Shown: positions 9,979 through 20,552, counted from the first letter of the stretch. The stretch is 64,000 nt of DNA from Pseudocitrobacter faecalis (GCA_003315335.1 QNRL01000001.1:372001-436000); one strand, 5' to 3'. The notes: generated by a model from the letters alone, not told the origin. Numbers and translations are program-made.

Positions 9979-10070
9979 ACCTTCTCTTTTATCACACCTT
10001 TTAATTTGCTACTCTATCCACACTCAGTACAGGGTTACTGGGGATATTAACTATAAAAAGGAGAGTAGCA

Positions 10071-10652
10071 ATGTCGTTCGAATTACCTGCATTACCGTAT
10101 GCCAAAGACGCTCTGGCACCGCACATTTCTGCCGAGACGCTCGAGTATCATTATGGGAAACACCACCAGACTTACGTTACCAACCTGAACAATATGGTTA
10201 AAGGGACGGCGTTTGAGGGCAAATCACTGGAAGAGATCATTCGCACCTCTGAAGGCGGCGTGTTCAACAACGCAGCACAGGTCTGGAACCACACCTTCTA
10301 CTGGCACTGCCTGGCACCGAATGCCGGTGGCGAACCGACCGGTGACGTGGCGGAAGCCATCAACCGTTCTTTCGGTAGCTTTGCTGAGTTTAAAGCGCAG
10401 TTCAACGATGCAGCCGCGAAGAACTTCGGTTCTGGCTGGACCTGGCTTGTGAAAAAAGCCGACGGCAGCCTGGCAATTGTCTCCACCTCTAACGCGGGTA
10501 CGCCGCTGACGACGGATGCCAAACCGCTGCTGACGGTCGATGTGTGGGAACACGCTTACTATATTGATTACCGTAACGCACGCGTTAGCTATCTGGAGCA
10601 CTTCTGGGCGCTGGTAAACTGGAAGTTTGTTGCTGAGAATCTGGCGGCATAA
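10071..10652 (+). CDS. sodB: Iron superoxide dismutase
   Basis: 193 aa. Iron ligands H27, H74, D157 and H161 are present. The cytosolic dimer removes superoxide. The ribosome-binding and start region AAAGGAGAGTAGCAATG is identical to that of E. coli sodB, where the small RNA RyhB pairs under iron limitation, so the same control is likely here. The 5' leader further upstream differs from E. coli. Confidence 0.98.
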   Translation: MSFELPALPYAKDALAPHISAETLEYHYGKHHQTYVTNLNNMVKGTAFEGKSLEEIIRTSEGGVFNNAAQVWNHTFYWHCLAPNAGGEPTGDVAEAINRSFGSFAEFKAQFNDAAAKNFGSGWTWLVKKADGSLAIVSTSNAGTPLTTDAKPLLTVDVWEHAYYIDYRNARVSYLEHFWALVNWKFVAENLAA

Positions 10653-10660
10653 AGAAAATG

Positions 10661-10686
10661 ACGCAGAAGGGTTTCCCCTTCTGCGT
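10661..10686. terminator. Terminator between convergent sodB and ydhP
   Basis: ACGCAGAAGGG-tttc-CCCTTCTGCGT, an 11-bp stem, is followed by TGTTGTTA on the plus strand. It is 8 bp after the sodB stop and 5 bp before the ydhP stop. Confidence 0.85.
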
Positions 10687-10691
10687 TGTTG

Positions 10692-11858
10692 TTACTGGCT
10701 TACTACGACCTCTTCACCCTGAGAGCGGCTGCTGAAGAAAACCAGCAGTAGCGCCAATCCTGCCACAATCGCCCCCATCACCGGCACAAAGCTGTAACCC
10801 AGTCCGCCAGAAATCACCGCACCACCGGCTACGGCACCTAAAGCATTACCGAGATTAAACGCGCCAATGTTGACGGAAGAAGAAAGCCCCGGCGCTTCAT
10901 GCGCAACACGCATTACGCGCATCTGCAACGGTGGCACCACCGCAAAGGTCGCCGCGCCCCACACCACCATACTGAATGCGGCACCGATTTCCGTGCGCGC
11001 CAGGAACGGGATCGCCAGCATAATCAACATTAACAGCAGCAGAAAACCTTTCAGGGTACCGCTGACTGAACGGTCTGCAAATTTACCACCAAGATAGTTG
11101 CCGATGGAGAAACCTACACCAATCAGCACCAACATCAATGTGATAAAGGCAGGTGTCGCATCCGTGATAGTGTGCAGCACCGGCGAAATGTAGGTATAGA
11201 GCGTGAACATCGCCCCCGCGCCCAACACGGTGGTGAGCAACGCAGACAGTACCTGTGGGCGAACCAGCACCGACAGTTCACGCTTCACGTCCGGTTTCTC
11301 ACCCGCCCCGCCTTTCGGCAGCGACAGCCACAGACCAATAATCGCAATCACGCCAAGCCCGGCCGTCGCCAGGAACGACATACGCCAGCCGATCGTTTCT
11401 CCGAGCCATGTTGCCGCCGGAACGCCGCCGATGTTGGCGATGGTCAGCCCCATAAACATGGTCGCGACGGCGCTCGCTTGTTTATCTTTCGGTACCACGC
11501 TTGCGGCAACAACCGATCCCAGACCAAAGAACGCACCGTGATTGAGGCTGGTAATAATGCGCGACAGCATTAACGTAGTGTAATCCGGTGCAATCGCGGA
11601 AAGGACGTTGCCCAAAGTGAAAATCGCCATCAGGAAGATTAACGCGTTGCGCCGTGCGCGATGTGAAAGCAGCAGCGTCATCAGCGGCGCGCCAACCATC
11701 ACACCTACAGCGTAAGCGCTGATCAACATGCCAGCGGCGGGAATCGAGACATCAACCCCTTTGGCAATAACGGGTAATAGCCCCATTGGCGAAAATTCGG
11801 TGGTACCGATTCCGAATGCGCCTACGGCTAACGCCAGTAAGGGATAATTCACTTTCAT
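10692..11858 (-). CDS. ydhP: YdhP, MFS transporter (DHA1-type)
   Basis: 388 aa from MKVNYPLLAL; an upstream in-frame start would add an implausible cysteine-rich tail. It has twelve predicted membrane helices and the DHA1-type loop motif between helices 2 and 3. It is an inner-membrane drug/metabolite efflux protein of unknown substrate. The N-terminal TEFSPMGLLPVIA motif is typical of the AraJ/YdhP branch. It lies between the sodB terminator and ynhF. Confidence 0.92.
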   Translation of the reverse strand: MKVNYPLLALAVGAFGIGTTEFSPMGLLPVIAKGVDVSIPAAGMLISAYAVGVMVGAPLMTLLLSHRARRNALIFLMAIFTLGNVLSAIAPDYTTLMLSRIITSLNHGAFFGLGSVVAASVVPKDKQASAVATMFMGLTIANIGGVPAATWLGETIGWRMSFLATAGLGVIAIIGLWLSLPKGGAGEKPDVKRELSVLVRPQVLSALLTTVLGAGAMFTLYTYISPVLHTITDATPAFITLMLVLIGVGFSIGNYLGGKFADRSVSGTLKGFLLLLMLIMLAIPFLARTEIGAAFSMVVWGAATFAVVPPLQMRVMRVAHEAPGLSSSVNIGAFNLGNALGAVAGGAVISGGLGYSFVPVMGAIVAGLALLLVFFSSRSQGEEVVVSQ

Positions 11859-11989
11859 GCTTTGACTCCGGTTTGCCGCAAACGCAAGGCGGCGTGACAA
11901 CAGATGGCAAAAGCATGACATCAATCACAAAAAAACAGAAGTGAACAAATTAGCAAAATATTTTTGCTGAATTGATAACAATCGAAGAG

Positions 11990-12009
11990 AGGGAGAGCCG
12001 TCTCTCCCT
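11990..12009 (-). terminator. Hairpin after ynhF
   Basis: AGGGAGAG-loop-CTCTCCCT, an 8-bp stem, lies 11 bp past the ynhF stop on the minus strand. The T-tract is weak. Confidence 0.5.
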
Positions 12010-12019
12010 TTAGGATGGG

Positions 12020-12109
12020 TTAATGCAGGACGGCGGTCAGCGCGGCAGCAACGATCAGAGCCAGCGTAATAACCGTGGTGGTAATTGACATCTTCAGTTC
12101 GGTACTCAT
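12020..12109 (-). CDS. ynhF: YnhF, 29-residue membrane stress peptide
   Basis: The coding sequence gives 29 aa: MSTELKMSITTT, a hydrophobic stretch, then AALTAVLH. This matches E. coli YnhF in length, in position between ydhP and purR, and in its LTAxLH ending. It is a single-span inner-membrane small protein. A good ribosome-binding site (AAGGAGAAAAATTG) precedes the ATG. Its function is unknown. Confidence 0.9.
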   Translation of the reverse strand: MSTELKMSITTTVITLALIVAAALTAVLH

Positions 12110-12344
12110 CAATTTTTCTCCTTATTATCCCCACACCAAAAGTGAGCTATGTCATTTTTGCACACTTAATCGCAAAAATCTTCCCGGATTTCACGCAATA
12201 ACCGATTTTGCGCTTCCACTTTTGTCAAAGATAAGACAAAATTCGACGCTTATTAAAAAGTGTATCGGCCATTGACCCCCTCCTGTCGTCCTGTGTCGTT
12301 TTCCCGGCGAACCGCAATTCATAACATTGCGCCAGGGTGAGTGA

Positions 12345-12360
12345 AGGCAAACGTTTTCGT
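12345..12360. promoter_or_regulatory. PurR operator O1 upstream of purR
   Basis: AGGCAAACGTTTTCGT matches the PUR box consensus ACGCAAACGTTTNCGT at all but one position. It lies 44 bp before the purR ATG and should mediate autorepression. Confidence 0.85.
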
Positions 12361-12403
12361 ATTGAATCGATCAGGGGCAGGCCCGGGTCTGGAGTGAGAT
12401 GGA

Positions 12404-13429
12404 ATGGCAACTATTAAAGATGTAGCGAAGCGCGCAAACGTTTCCACTACAACTGTATCACATGTGATTAACAAGACGCGTTTTGTCGCCGAAGAGACGC
12501 GTGAAGCGGTGTGGGCGGCAATCAAAGAATTGCACTACTCTCCCAGCGCCGTGGCCCGCAGTCTGAAGGTCAATCACACCAAATCCATTGGTTTGTTGGC
12601 GACCAGCAGTGAAGCTGCCTACTTTGCAGAAATTATTGAAGCCGTTGAGAAGAACTGCTTCCAGAAAGGCTATACCCTGCTCCTCGGTAATGCGTGGAAC
12701 AATCTTGAGAAACAGCGCGCGTATCTCTCAATGATGGCGCAGAAGCGCGTGGACGGCCTGCTGGTGATGTGTTCCGAATATCCGGAATCATTGCTGCAAA
12801 TGCTGGAAGAATACCGCCATATTCCGATGGTGGTCATGGACTGGGGTGAAGCGAAAGCCGACTTTACCGACTCGGTTATTGATAACGCCTTTGAAGGCGG
12901 CTACATGGCTGGTCGTTATCTGGTGGAACGTGGGCATCGCGAAATCGGCGTGATCCCAGGCCCACTGGAGCGTAACACCGGCGCGGGTCGTCTGGCTGGC
13001 TTTATGAAAGCCATGGAAGAAATGATGATCAAGGTGCCGGAAAACTGGATTGTGCAGGGCGATTTCGAGCCGGAATCCGGCTACCGCGCGATGCAGCAAA
13101 TACTGTCCCAGAATCCGCGCCCTACCGCTATCTTCTGCGGCGGCGATATCATGGCGATGGGCGCGTTGTGCGCCGCAGACGAAATGGGCCTGCGTGTGCC
13201 GCAGGATATCTCGCTGATTGGTTATGACAACGTGCGCAACTCGCGTTTCTTTACGCCAGCACTGACCACTATCCACCAGCCGAAGGACTCCCTCGGGGAA
13301 ACCGCCTTCAATATGCTGATGGACAGAATCGTCAGCAAACGCGAAGAGTCGCAGTCCATCGAAGTGCACCCGCGCCTGATTGAACGCCGTTCCGTGGCCG
13401 ACGGCCCGTTCCGCGATTACCGCCGTTAA
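12404..13429 (+). CDS. purR: PurR, purine repressor
   Basis: 341 aa LacI-family protein. The N-terminal helix-turn-helix (residues 2-24, [19 protein letters not shown]) and hinge helix ([10 protein letters not shown]) precede a periplasmic-binding-like core that binds hypoxanthine or guanine. It represses purine biosynthesis genes and, through two operators here, itself. The stop overlaps the stop of convergent punR by 3 bp. Confidence 0.98.
   Translation: MATIKDVAKRANVSTTTVSHVINKTRFVAEETREAVWAAIKELHYSPSAVARSLKVNHTKSIGLLATSSEAAYFAEIIEAVEKNCFQKGYTLLLGNAWNNLEKQRAYLSMMAQKRVDGLLVMCSEYPESLLQMLEEYRHIPMVVMDWGEAKADFTDSVIDNAFEGGYMAGRYLVERGHREIGVIPGPLERNTGAGRLAGFMKAMEEMMIKVPENWIVQGDFEPESGYRAMQQILSQNPRPTAIFCGGDIMAMGALCAADEMGLRVPQDISLIGYDNVRNSRFFTPALTTIHQPKDSLGETAFNMLMDRIVSKREESQSIEVHPRLIERRSVADGPFRDYRR
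12432..12447. promoter_or_regulatory. PurR operator O2 inside the purR coding sequence
   Basis: GCGCAAACGTTTCCAC, codons about 10-15 of purR, has the GCAAACGT core of the PUR box. E. coli purR has an O2 operator at the same internal place. Confidence 0.75.
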
Positions 13430-14358
13430 GCGTCTTTGCGGACGCTCGAATCGGGCGTTCGCAACCATTCATTGTTCAGCGTTTCACTGTCTCCTAAATA
13501 GTCGAGTAGCCAGCTTAGCGCCGGTGAACTGTCGTTTTGCTGCCAGGTCAGACAACAGGCGGCATCGGGAAACGGGTTTTCCAGTGCCAGTGCCGCCCAT
13601 TCGCCTTTATCAATCTTTGGTTGCGCAAAATGATCTGGCACCATTCCAACGCATAATCCAGCAGATAAACAGGTTTCTGACGATTCCCAGTCCGGTACCA
13701 CAACCCGCTTCTGGTTATCCAGTAACCAGGTGGTACGTTTAGGTAACGAACGCGACGTATCTTCGCGCACCAGTGACGGCCAGTTGCGCAACACGTCATC
13801 ACTGAGCGGCCCCTCCATCTGTGCCAGTGGATGCGAGCGGGCGACCACGCACTGCCAGCTCAGCATGCCCATATCCCGGAACGCATATCGCCCCCCTACG
13901 GGTATCGCGCGTGTCGCGCCAATCGCCAGTTCAACTCGCCCATCCGCCAGCGCATCCCATACGCCATTAAAAACTTCCTGGTAGACCAGCAGCTCTACAT
14001 CACTGAAGTGGCGATAGAAATCAACAATCATCTGTCGTGTGCGTTCGGGTTTGACAATGTTATCCACGGCAATTGCCAACTGCCCGCGCCAGCCGTTGGC
14101 TATTTGTTGACACTGCTGACGGGTGATCTGCATTTTTTTGATAACAGAGCGCCCCTCTTTCAAAAACCATGCCCCTGCAGGGGTTAATTCCACATCCCGG
14201 TGACGACGTTCAAACAGCGGAACCGCCAGCCACTCCTCGAGTTGCCGTACTGTATAACTGATTGCAGAAGGCACACGGTGGAGCTCATTTGCCGCGCCGC
14301 TAAAGCTTCCGTTCCGCGCGACAGCATCCACAACTTCCAGCGAATATTCAGACCACAT
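13426..14358 (-). CDS. punR: PunR (YdhB), LysR-type activator of punC
   Basis: 310 aa LysR-family protein with a winged helix at residues 1-60 ([25 protein letters not shown]) and a ligand-binding domain. In E. coli PunR activates the divergent gene punC for use of purine nucleosides. The divergent arrangement is kept, with 109 bp between the starts. The 3' end overlaps the purR stop by a few bases. Confidence 0.93.
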   Translation of the reverse strand: MWSEYSLEVVDAVARNGSFSGAANELHRVPSAISYTVRQLEEWLAVPLFERRHRDVELTPAGAWFLKEGRSVIKKMQITRQQCQQIANGWRGQLAIAVDNIVKPERTRQMIVDFYRHFSDVELLVYQEVFNGVWDALADGRVELAIGATRAIPVGGRYAFRDMGMLSWQCVVARSHPLAQMEGPLSDDVLRNWPSLVREDTSRSLPKRTTWLLDNQKRVVVPDWESSETCLSAGLCVGMVPDHFAQPKIDKGEWAALALENPFPDAACCLTWQQNDSSPALSWLLDYLGDSETLNNEWLRTPDSSVRKDA

Positions 14359-14467
14359 TTTCTGCTCACAAAATTTTTGAAACCACTACGCAAATATTAG
14401 CGTTTCACAAGGCAGTTTTCACTCTCTACACTCTCAGCCTCCTCATCTGTACAAAAAAGGCGTTTTT

Positions 14468-15652
14468 ATGCAACCTGGGAAAGGATTTTTAGTCTGGCTG
14501 GCGGGCCTGAGTGTTTTAGGCTTCCTCGCCACCGATATGTATCTTCCGGCTTTCGCCGCGATTCAAAGCGATCTGCAAACACCGGCTGCCGCCGTGAGCG
14601 CGAGTCTGAGTTTATTCCTTGCCGGGTTTGCCGTAGCACAGCTGCTGTGGGGCCCGCTCTCAGATCGCTATGGCCGCAAGCCTGTCCTGCTGATTGGCCT
14701 GACGATTTTTGCCCTTGGTTGTCTGGGAATGCTGTGGGTACGCGATGCCACCACCCTGCTCATTCTGCGATTCGTGCAGGCAGTCGGCGTATGTGCCGCA
14801 GCGGTAACCTGGCAGGCGATGGTGACCGATTATTATCCGGCACAGCGAACTAACCGTATTTTCGCGACCATTATGCCGCTGGTCGGGCTTTCTCCGGCGC
14901 TGGCACCGCTGTTGGGAAGCTGGATCCTGCACCACTTCGAGTGGCAGGCTATCTTTGCTACGCTCTTTGCCATCACGCTGATTTTGATGATCCCCGCGTT
15001 GCGCCTGAAACCCGCTCACAATAAGGTCACGGTAAGTGGCGATAAGCTGACATTTATGAAGCTGTTACGCAGTCGCGATTATCGCGGTAACGTCCTGGTG
15101 TATGCGGCCTGCTCGGCAAGCTTCTTCGCCTGGTTGACGGGCTCACCGTTTATTCTGAATGCGATGGGATATAGCCCGACCGTGATTGGACTGAGTTATG
15201 TGCCACAAACCATTGCTTTCCTCGTCGGTGGTTATGGCTGTCGCGCGGCGCTGCAAAAGTGGGATGGCGCAAAACTGCTGCCATGGCTGCTGTTGATTTA
15301 CGCTGTCAGCGTCCTTGCCACCTGGGGCGTCGGCCTCACCGCGCATGTCTCGCTCGCCGCCCTGTTGATCCCGTTCTGCGTGATGGCAATGGCCAACGGC
15401 GCCATTTACCCGATTGTGGTAGCGCGCGCGCTGCGACCGTTCCCTCAGGCAACAGGCCGTGCGGCAGCATTACAGAATACGCTGCAATTAGGTCTTTGCT
15501 TCCTGGCAAGCCTGGTGGTTTCTTCACTGATTGCCGCCCCGCTGCTGGCAACCACCAGCGTGATGGTCGCCACCGTCGTTCTGGCCGGAATAGGCTACAA
15601 GATGCAGGCTGGCGCAGAGGAAAATTCAGCAGAAGAAACTTCACGCGCCTAA
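14468..15652 (+). CDS. punC: PunC (YdhC), purine-nucleoside MFS transporter
   Basis: 394 aa, twelve-helix DHA1/Bcr-type MFS protein. The loop motif [16 protein letters not shown] after helix 2 is clear, and the start [15 protein letters not shown] is typical of the Bcr/CmlA branch. In E. coli it imports adenosine and other purine nucleosides. It is divergent from its regulator punR and lies next to purR. The ribosome-binding site is weak (AAAAAAGGCGTTTTT). Confidence 0.93.
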   Translation: MQPGKGFLVWLAGLSVLGFLATDMYLPAFAAIQSDLQTPAAAVSASLSLFLAGFAVAQLLWGPLSDRYGRKPVLLIGLTIFALGCLGMLWVRDATTLLILRFVQAVGVCAAAVTWQAMVTDYYPAQRTNRIFATIMPLVGLSPALAPLLGSWILHHFEWQAIFATLFAITLILMIPALRLKPAHNKVTVSGDKLTFMKLLRSRDYRGNVLVYAACSASFFAWLTGSPFILNAMGYSPTVIGLSYVPQTIAFLVGGYGCRAALQKWDGAKLLPWLLLIYAVSVLATWGVGLTAHVSLAALLIPFCVMAMANGAIYPIVVARALRPFPQATGRAAALQNTLQLGLCFLASLVVSSLIAAPLLATTSVMVATVVLAGIGYKMQAGAEENSAEETSRA

Positions 15653-15704
15653 CATCATGAATATCAATGTTATTAACTCGTAGTTAGTTTGCTAAGATTT
15701 TTAA

Positions 15705-15733
15705 TTGAATCAGTAGATTTTGCGTCCTATACT
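15705..15733 (+). promoter_or_regulatory. Distal sigma-70 promoter of cfa
   Basis: TTGAAT (15705-15710), 17 bp and TATACT (15728-15733) predict a start near 15740 and a leader of about 210 nt before cfa. E. coli cfa likewise has a long leader from its distal promoter, which is the target of small RNAs such as RydC; the proximal promoter is SigmaS-dependent. The rest of 15653-15949 holds only this leader and no gene. Confidence 0.75.
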
Positions 15734-15949
15734 GAATCGGTGTCACATAATTACGATAGTTATTACTTATTAACGGGAGCAGGACGCCTCCCGATTCCCC
15801 ATGGATGGTCTTTTCGGCAAGGGTAATCTCCCTTCCTCTGTGCTACGTCGGATAGCAGGCTCACGGAAATTCCGTGAGAGTTCTCACAAACTCTAAAAAG
15901 CGTCTACGCTGTTTTAAGGTTCTGATCACCGGGTCGGGATGGAGAAGCT

Positions 15950-17098
15950 ATGAGCTCATCGTGTATAGAAGAAGTTAGTGTACCGAATGATGACTGGTAC
16001 CGTATAACCAACGAACTGTTAAGCCGGGCAGGCATCGAAATTAACGGTAACGCCCCCGCAGACTTGCAGATCAAAAATCCCCAGTTCTTTAAGCGTGTTT
16101 TGCAGGAAGGTTCCCTGGGGTTAGGCGAAAGCTATATGGACGGTTGGTGGGAATGCGAGCGTCTCGACATTTTCTTTCAGAAAGTCCTGCGCGCTGGCCT
16201 TGAAAATCAACTGCCCCGCCACCTGAAAGATACGCTGCGCATCGCCGCTGCCCGCCTGTTTAATCTGCAGAGTAAAAAACGCGCCTGGATGGTCGGCAAA
16301 GAGCATTACGATCTTGGCAACGATCTCTTCAGCCGCATGCTGGATCCCTTTATGCAGTACTCCTGCGGGTACTGGAAAGACGCCCAAACTCTGGAAGAGG
16401 CCCAGCAGGCGAAGCTCAACCTGATTTGCCAGAAACTGAATCTTGAACCCGGCATGCGCGTGCTGGATATTGGCTGCGGTTGGGGCGGGCTGGCGCAATT
16501 TATGGCGGAGCATTATGGTGTCAGCGTTGTCGGCGTGACCATCTCCGCAGAACAGCAGAAAATGGCGCAACAGCGCTGTGAAGGGCTGGACGTGACGATT
16601 CTGCTTCAGGACTACCGTGACCTGAACGATAAGTTTGACCGCATCGTGTCCGTCGGTATGTTTGAACACGTTGGGCCGAAAAACTATGCCACTTATTTCT
16701 CGGTGGTCGACAGGAACCTGAAACCTGACGGTTTATTCCTGCTGCATACTATCGGTTCAAAACGTACAGACCTTAACGTCGATCCATGGATCAACAAATA
16801 CATCTTCCCAAACGGTTGCCTCCCTTCCGTACGCCACATCGCGGATGCCAGTGAACCACACTTTGTGATGGAAGACTGGCACAACTTTGGCGCGGATTAC
16901 GACACCACGCTGATGGCATGGCATGAACGTTTTCTGGAGAGCTGGCCGGAAATTGCTGACAACTATTCGGAACGGTTCAAGCGGATGTTTACGTATTACC
17001 TCAACGCCTGCGCGGGGGCATTTCGCGCGCGTGATATTCATCTCTGGCAGGTGGTTTTCTCGCGCGGCGTGGAACACGGTTTACGTGTCGCACGCTAG
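15950..17098 (+). CDS. cfa: Cyclopropane fatty acid synthase
   Basis: 382 aa, E. coli length. It is an S-adenosylmethionine-dependent methyltransferase acting on unsaturated acyl chains of membrane phospholipids in stationary phase and acid stress. The SAM motif VLDIGCGWGG is at 171-180, and C139 and C354 match the conserved cysteines of the E. coli enzyme. The bicarbonate/active-site region SVGMFEHVG is also present. It follows a leader of roughly 210 nt. Confidence 0.98.
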   Translation: MSSSCIEEVSVPNDDWYRITNELLSRAGIEINGNAPADLQIKNPQFFKRVLQEGSLGLGESYMDGWWECERLDIFFQKVLRAGLENQLPRHLKDTLRIAAARLFNLQSKKRAWMVGKEHYDLGNDLFSRMLDPFMQYSCGYWKDAQTLEEAQQAKLNLICQKLNLEPGMRVLDIGCGWGGLAQFMAEHYGVSVVGVTISAEQQKMAQQRCEGLDVTILLQDYRDLNDKFDRIVSVGMFEHVGPKNYATYFSVVDRNLKPDGLFLLHTIGSKRTDLNVDPWINKYIFPNGCLPSVRHIADASEPHFVMEDWHNFGADYDTTLMAWHERFLESWPEIADNYSERFKRMFTYYLNACAGAFRARDIHLWQVVFSRGVEHGLRVAR

Positions 17099-17100
17099 TA

Positions 17101-17134
17101 AAAATCCCCCGGCATCAACCGGGGGATTTTTTTA
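17101..17134. terminator. Bidirectional terminator between cfa and ribE
   Basis: AAAAATCCCCCGG-catcaa-CCGGGGGATTTTT, a 13-bp stem flanked by A and T runs, lies between convergent cfa and ribE. Confidence 0.93.
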
Positions 17135-17776
17135 TGCTTCAGGCTGCGCCGCCGCGATGGCTGCGGCTTCTTTCGCTGCCAGCACGCGCTCGACCGTATC
17201 AACAACGGCCTGAGTCTGCGGGTCAATCTCAATGTTGATTTTATCCCCCAGACGTTTCGCCCCCAGCGTGGTACGCTGCAAAGTTTCCGGAATCAAGTGC
17301 ACGCAGAAACGGGTTGGCGTGACTTCACCGACCGTCAGGCTAATCCCATCAATACCAATAAAACCTTTATACAGGATGTATTTCATCAGTGAGGGATCCT
17401 GGATTTTAAACCAGATCTGCTTGTTGTTCTCGGAGGTGACAATTTTCGCCACTTCAGCGGTCGTCATAATATGGCCCGACATCAAATGCCCGCCAATTTC
17501 GTCGCTGAATTTGGCCGCGCGCTCAACGTTCACCACATCACCCACATTCACATCACCCAAATTCGTAATGCGTAGTGTCTCTTTCATCAGATCGAAGCTA
17601 ATCTGATTGCCATTAATTTCGGTCACGGTCAGGCAGCAGCCGTTATGCGCTACCGATGCACCCGTTTCCAGGCCATCCAGCATGTAGTCAGGCAGCTCGA
17701 CAACGTGCGTGCGGAAATTCGGTTTTTCATCGATGGACACGATTTTTGCCGTGCCCTGCACAATACCAGTAAACAT
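17132..17776 (-). CDS. ribE: Riboflavin synthase alpha subunit
   Basis: 214 aa (also named ribC). It has two tandem lumazine-binding repeats, starting [10 protein letters not shown] and, in the second half, [11 protein letters not shown]. The N-terminal dismutation region, including [11 protein letters not shown], is present. It joins two molecules of 6,7-dimethyl-8-ribityllumazine to give riboflavin. It is convergent with cfa and divergent from mdtK (237 bp between starts). Confidence 0.97.
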   Translation of the reverse strand: MFTGIVQGTAKIVSIDEKPNFRTHVVELPDYMLDGLETGASVAHNGCCLTVTEINGNQISFDLMKETLRITNLGDVNVGDVVNVERAAKFSDEIGGHLMSGHIMTTAEVAKIVTSENNKQIWFKIQDPSLMKYILYKGFIGIDGISLTVGEVTPTRFCVHLIPETLQRTTLGAKRLGDKINIEIDPQTQAVVDTVERVLAAKEAAAIAAAQPEA

Positions 17777-18013
17777 GCACTTAACTCCTGTCGATAATTA
17801 CTCCGGCGGGGCTTACAGCCACACCGTATTTTCTGATACGAACAATAACAGTTGCCCAAACAGGTTGCCAGCCTCGGCGCAAAGACGACGATTTTTAGAC
17901 TGGCTTAATGGCAAATCCCCGCTACAATAGCTGGCAATCCTCTTTTTTATCTTCTTGCTGCCTGTTCAGGCGGCTTTTCTGTCTCTCAAATAACAAAAAA
18001 TATAGGTGTTAAC

Positions 18014-19387
18014 GTGCAGAAGTATTTTAGCGAAGCGCGTCAGTTATTGGCTCTGGCTATCCCCGTGATTCTTGCGCAGGTTGCCCAAACGGCAATGGGG
18101 TTTGTGGATACCGTGATGGCGGGCGGTTACAGCGCGACCGATATGGCCGCCGTGGCTATCGGTACTTCCATCTGGTTACCGGCCATTTTATTTGGTCACG
18201 GTCTGCTGCTGGCGCTGACGCCAGTCATTGCTCAGCTCAATGGTTCGGGCCGTCGCGAGCGCATCGCAGCGCAGGTTAGCCAGGGATTCTGGCTGGCGGG
18301 CCTGGTGTCCGTGTTAATTATGGTTGTTCTGTGGAACGCGGGCTATATCATCCGCTCGATGCATAATATCGACCCGGCACTGGCGGATAAAGCCGTCGGC
18401 TATCTGCGCGCGCTTCTGTGGGGCGCACCTGGCTATCTGTGCTTCCAGGTTGCACGTAACCAGTGCGAAGGACTGGCAAAAACCAAACCGGGTATGGTGA
18501 TGGGGTTTATTGGTTTACTGGTCAACATTCCGGTGAACTATATCTTTATCTACGGTCATTTCGGCATGCCGGAACTGGGCGGCGTGGGCTGCGGCGTTGC
18601 CACGGCGGCGGTCTACTGGGTGATGTTTATCAGTATGTTCTATTACGTTAAACATGCCGGTTCCATGCGCGATATTCGCAATCACAAGGGTTTTGTTAAA
18701 CCCGATATTGCGGTACTTAAGCGCCTCTCGTCACTCGGACTGCCCATTGCGCTGGCGCTGTTTTTCGAAGTCACGCTGTTTGCCGTGGTGGCGTTGTTGG
18801 TGTCCCCGCTGGGTATTGTCGATGTCGCTGGCCACCAGATTGCGCTGAACTTTAGCTCGCTGATGTTCGTTCTGCCGATGTCGTTGGCCGCGGCGGTCAC
18901 GATTCGCGTAGGATTCCGACTGGGCCAGGGTTCAACCCTCGATGCCCAAACATCAGCCTGGACCGGGCTGGGTGTCGGCGTTTGCATGGCGGTGCTGACG
19001 GCCATTTTCACTGTCTCGCTGCGCGAGCATATCGCCCTGCTGTATAACGATAACCCCGAGGTGGTCACGCTCGCAGCGCAGTTAATGTTGCTGGCAGCGC
19101 TGTACCAGATTTCTGACTCCATTCAGGTGATAGGCAGCGGTATTCTACGCGGCTATAAAGATACGCGTTCCATCTTCTTTATCACCTTTATCGCTTATTG
19201 GGTGTTGGGCCTGCCAAGCGGTTACGTGCTGGCGCTTACCGACCTGGTGGTTGAGAGAATGGGCCCCGCCGGTTTCTGGCTCGGCTTTATTATCGGCCTG
19301 ACCTCTGCAGCGATTATGATGATGCTGAGAATGCGCTTTTTGCAGCGTCAGCCGTCAAGCCTGATATTGCAGCGAGCTTCGCGCTAA
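18014..19387 (+). CDS. mdtK: MdtK (NorM-like), MATE multidrug efflux protein
   Basis: 457 aa, twelve-helix MATE antiporter starting at GTG. Family features include the helix-1 stretch [13 protein letters not shown] and conserved polar residues in the two lobes. It exports cationic drugs such as fluoroquinolones and acriflavine in exchange for ions. It follows ribE divergently, as in E. coli. Confidence 0.96.
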   Translation: MQKYFSEARQLLALAIPVILAQVAQTAMGFVDTVMAGGYSATDMAAVAIGTSIWLPAILFGHGLLLALTPVIAQLNGSGRRERIAAQVSQGFWLAGLVSVLIMVVLWNAGYIIRSMHNIDPALADKAVGYLRALLWGAPGYLCFQVARNQCEGLAKTKPGMVMGFIGLLVNIPVNYIFIYGHFGMPELGGVGCGVATAAVYWVMFISMFYYVKHAGSMRDIRNHKGFVKPDIAVLKRLSSLGLPIALALFFEVTLFAVVALLVSPLGIVDVAGHQIALNFSSLMFVLPMSLAAAVTIRVGFRLGQGSTLDAQTSAWTGLGVGVCMAVLTAIFTVSLREHIALLYNDNPEVVTLAAQLMLLAALYQISDSIQVIGSGILRGYKDTRSIFFITFIAYWVLGLPSGYVLALTDLVVERMGPAGFWLGFIIGLTSAAIMMMLRMRFLQRQPSSLILQRASR

Positions 19388-19397
19388 TCCTTTGAAG

Positions 19398-19418
19398 GCC
19401 GCATCCGTGCGGCTTTTT
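19398..19418 (+). terminator. Terminator after mdtK
   Basis: GCCGCA-tccg-TGCGGC followed by TTTTT, 10 bp past the mdtK stop. Confidence 0.85.
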
Positions 19419-19420
19419 CA

Positions 19421-20074
19421 TTAATGATGTAGCATTTCATCCACAACTTGTTCTGTGGTCATTTGCCATGGATAGTAGGTTGGCCAATTATCCATCTCTT
19501 TTAGCAGCGCTTCCTGGGATGTATTACCCATAAAAATGTGGAAATGGGCGGATTTACGCGGCGCAATGGTGTGATCGCTGAACTGTACGTATTTTGGCGC
19601 GGCTGAACCTGCATCCTGACACTCGAAAAGATAGCGTACCCCCTTCTTACCTGACGCGTAGGTCAAAATTTTATGCCCGGCGTAACGGTAGTGACAGGCG
19701 TTAACCTTATCGCCTATATGGAACTCCATCACCCCATTTTCGATACCAATCGTTTCGACATTGGTGGCATACCCTTTGCGGTAGTAAGCCTTGATTTGCT
19801 CAGCAGTTTTGCCTGATTCCTTTGCTGCTTTCTGCTTAAATACCGGATCAAGGTCGCCATTTAGCAGAAGGCCGTTAACGGATTGCCAAACGCCATCCCA
19901 GTCAGAAAGCGCACGATCTTTTACCGCGCTATCCTCGAAAATACCGTTTGCCGCCTGCTGTTCGGCTACCGTCAAAGGTACGCCATGACTGTGATTCCCA
20001 TGTGCGGACACCGCGCTGCTCGTCATCAGCGCAGCAATGGTCAGTGTTATTTTCCCCAGATGCTTCAACGTCAT
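19421..20074 (-). CDS. zinT: ZinT, periplasmic zinc-binding lipocalin-like protein
   Basis: 217 aa from [11 protein letters not shown]; a longer in-frame start would place codons inside the Zur box. A signal peptide ends near VSAHG. A histidine-rich N-terminus (HGNHSHG) is followed by the calycin-fold YodA domain with SAHFHIFMG and the C-terminal EMLHH. It binds zinc in the periplasm and helps ZnuABC under zinc limitation. In E. coli this gene is elsewhere (near 44 min), so its place between mdtK and the tRNA-Val genes differs. Confidence 0.93.
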   Translation of the reverse strand: MTLKHLGKITLTIAALMTSSAVSAHGNHSHGVPLTVAEQQAANGIFEDSAVKDRALSDWDGVWQSVNGLLLNGDLDPVFKQKAAKESGKTAEQIKAYYRKGYATNVETIGIENGVMEFHIGDKVNACHYRYAGHKILTYASGKKGVRYLFECQDAGSAAPKYVQFSDHTIAPRKSAHFHIFMGNTSQEALLKEMDNWPTYYPWQMTTEQVVDEMLHH

Positions 20075-20097
20075 TCCCTCATTCGCGAAAAAAATGA

Positions 20098-20114
20098 ATG
20101 TTATATTATAACAT
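20098..20114. promoter_or_regulatory. Zur box upstream of zinT
   Basis: ATGTTATATTATAACAT is a 17-base palindrome and fits the enterobacterial Zur operator GAAATGTTATANTATAACATTTC. It lies 24 bp before the zinT ATG, where bound Zur would block transcription when zinc is plentiful. Confidence 0.88.
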
Positions 20115-20259
20115 ATCAAACATCAATACGAGACGAGCACAATGTCATCACCTCTCTCACCCGGAAGCACCGTGGGTCAACGATTAAACCTTAACGGCAG
20201 AAAAATGCGCCAGATATGCGTAAAACTTCTCCAGTCACATGAAATTGCACATTTTCCCC

Positions 20260-20288
20260 TTGCCACATCCCGCGGCTGCCGCTAATAT
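20260..20288 (+). promoter_or_regulatory. Promoter of the tRNA-Val operon
   Basis: TTGCCA (20260-20265), 17 bp and TAATAT (20283-20288) are followed by the GC-rich discriminator GTCCCCG, typical of stable-RNA promoters under stringent control. The first tRNA starts 26 bp downstream. Confidence 0.8.
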
Positions 20289-20313
20289 TCGTCCCCGTTG
20301 TCACGGCAACAAT

Positions 20314-20390
20314 GCGTTCGTAGCTCAGTTGGTTAGAGCACCACCTTGACATGGTGGGGGTCGTTGGTTCGAGTCCAATCGAACGCACCA
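20314..20390 (+). tRNA. valV: tRNA-Val (anticodon GAC), copy 1
   Basis: 77 nt with encoded CCA. The acceptor stem is GCGTTCG/CGAACGC, the anticodon loop CTTGACA gives GAC, and the T-arm contains GGTTCGAGTCC. First of three tandem copies spaced 4 bp apart, so they are processed from one transcript. Confidence 0.97.
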
Positions 20391-20394
20391 TTTT

Positions 20395-20471
20395 GCGTTT
20401 ATAGCTCAGTTGGTTAGAGCACCACCTTGACATGGTGGGGGTCGTTGGTTCGAGTCCAATTAAACGCACCA
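20395..20471 (+). tRNA. tRNA-Val (anticodon GAC), copy 2 with altered acceptor stem
   Basis: 77 nt, identical to its neighbours except at the base of the acceptor stem, which is GCGTTTA/TAAACGC. Both strands changed together (C-G to T-A and G-C to A-T), so the stem still pairs fully. Anticodon GAC. Confidence 0.97.
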
Positions 20472-20475
20472 TTAT

Positions 20476-20552
20476 GCGTTCGTAGCTCAGTTGGTTAGAG
20501 CACCACCTTGACATGGTGGGGGTCGTTGGTTCGAGTCCAATCGAACGCACCA
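20476..20552 (+). tRNA. valW: tRNA-Val (anticodon GAC), copy 3
   Basis: 77 nt, identical to copy 1. No hairpin terminator is visible, only the pyrimidine-rich tail TTCTCTTTTCTCTCCCCTC. Confidence 0.97.

Noticed and set aside
20314..20552. Regular 81-bp direct repeats resembling a CRISPR or minisatellite
   Set aside because: The repeats are whole tRNA genes with CCA ends and 4-bp spacers.
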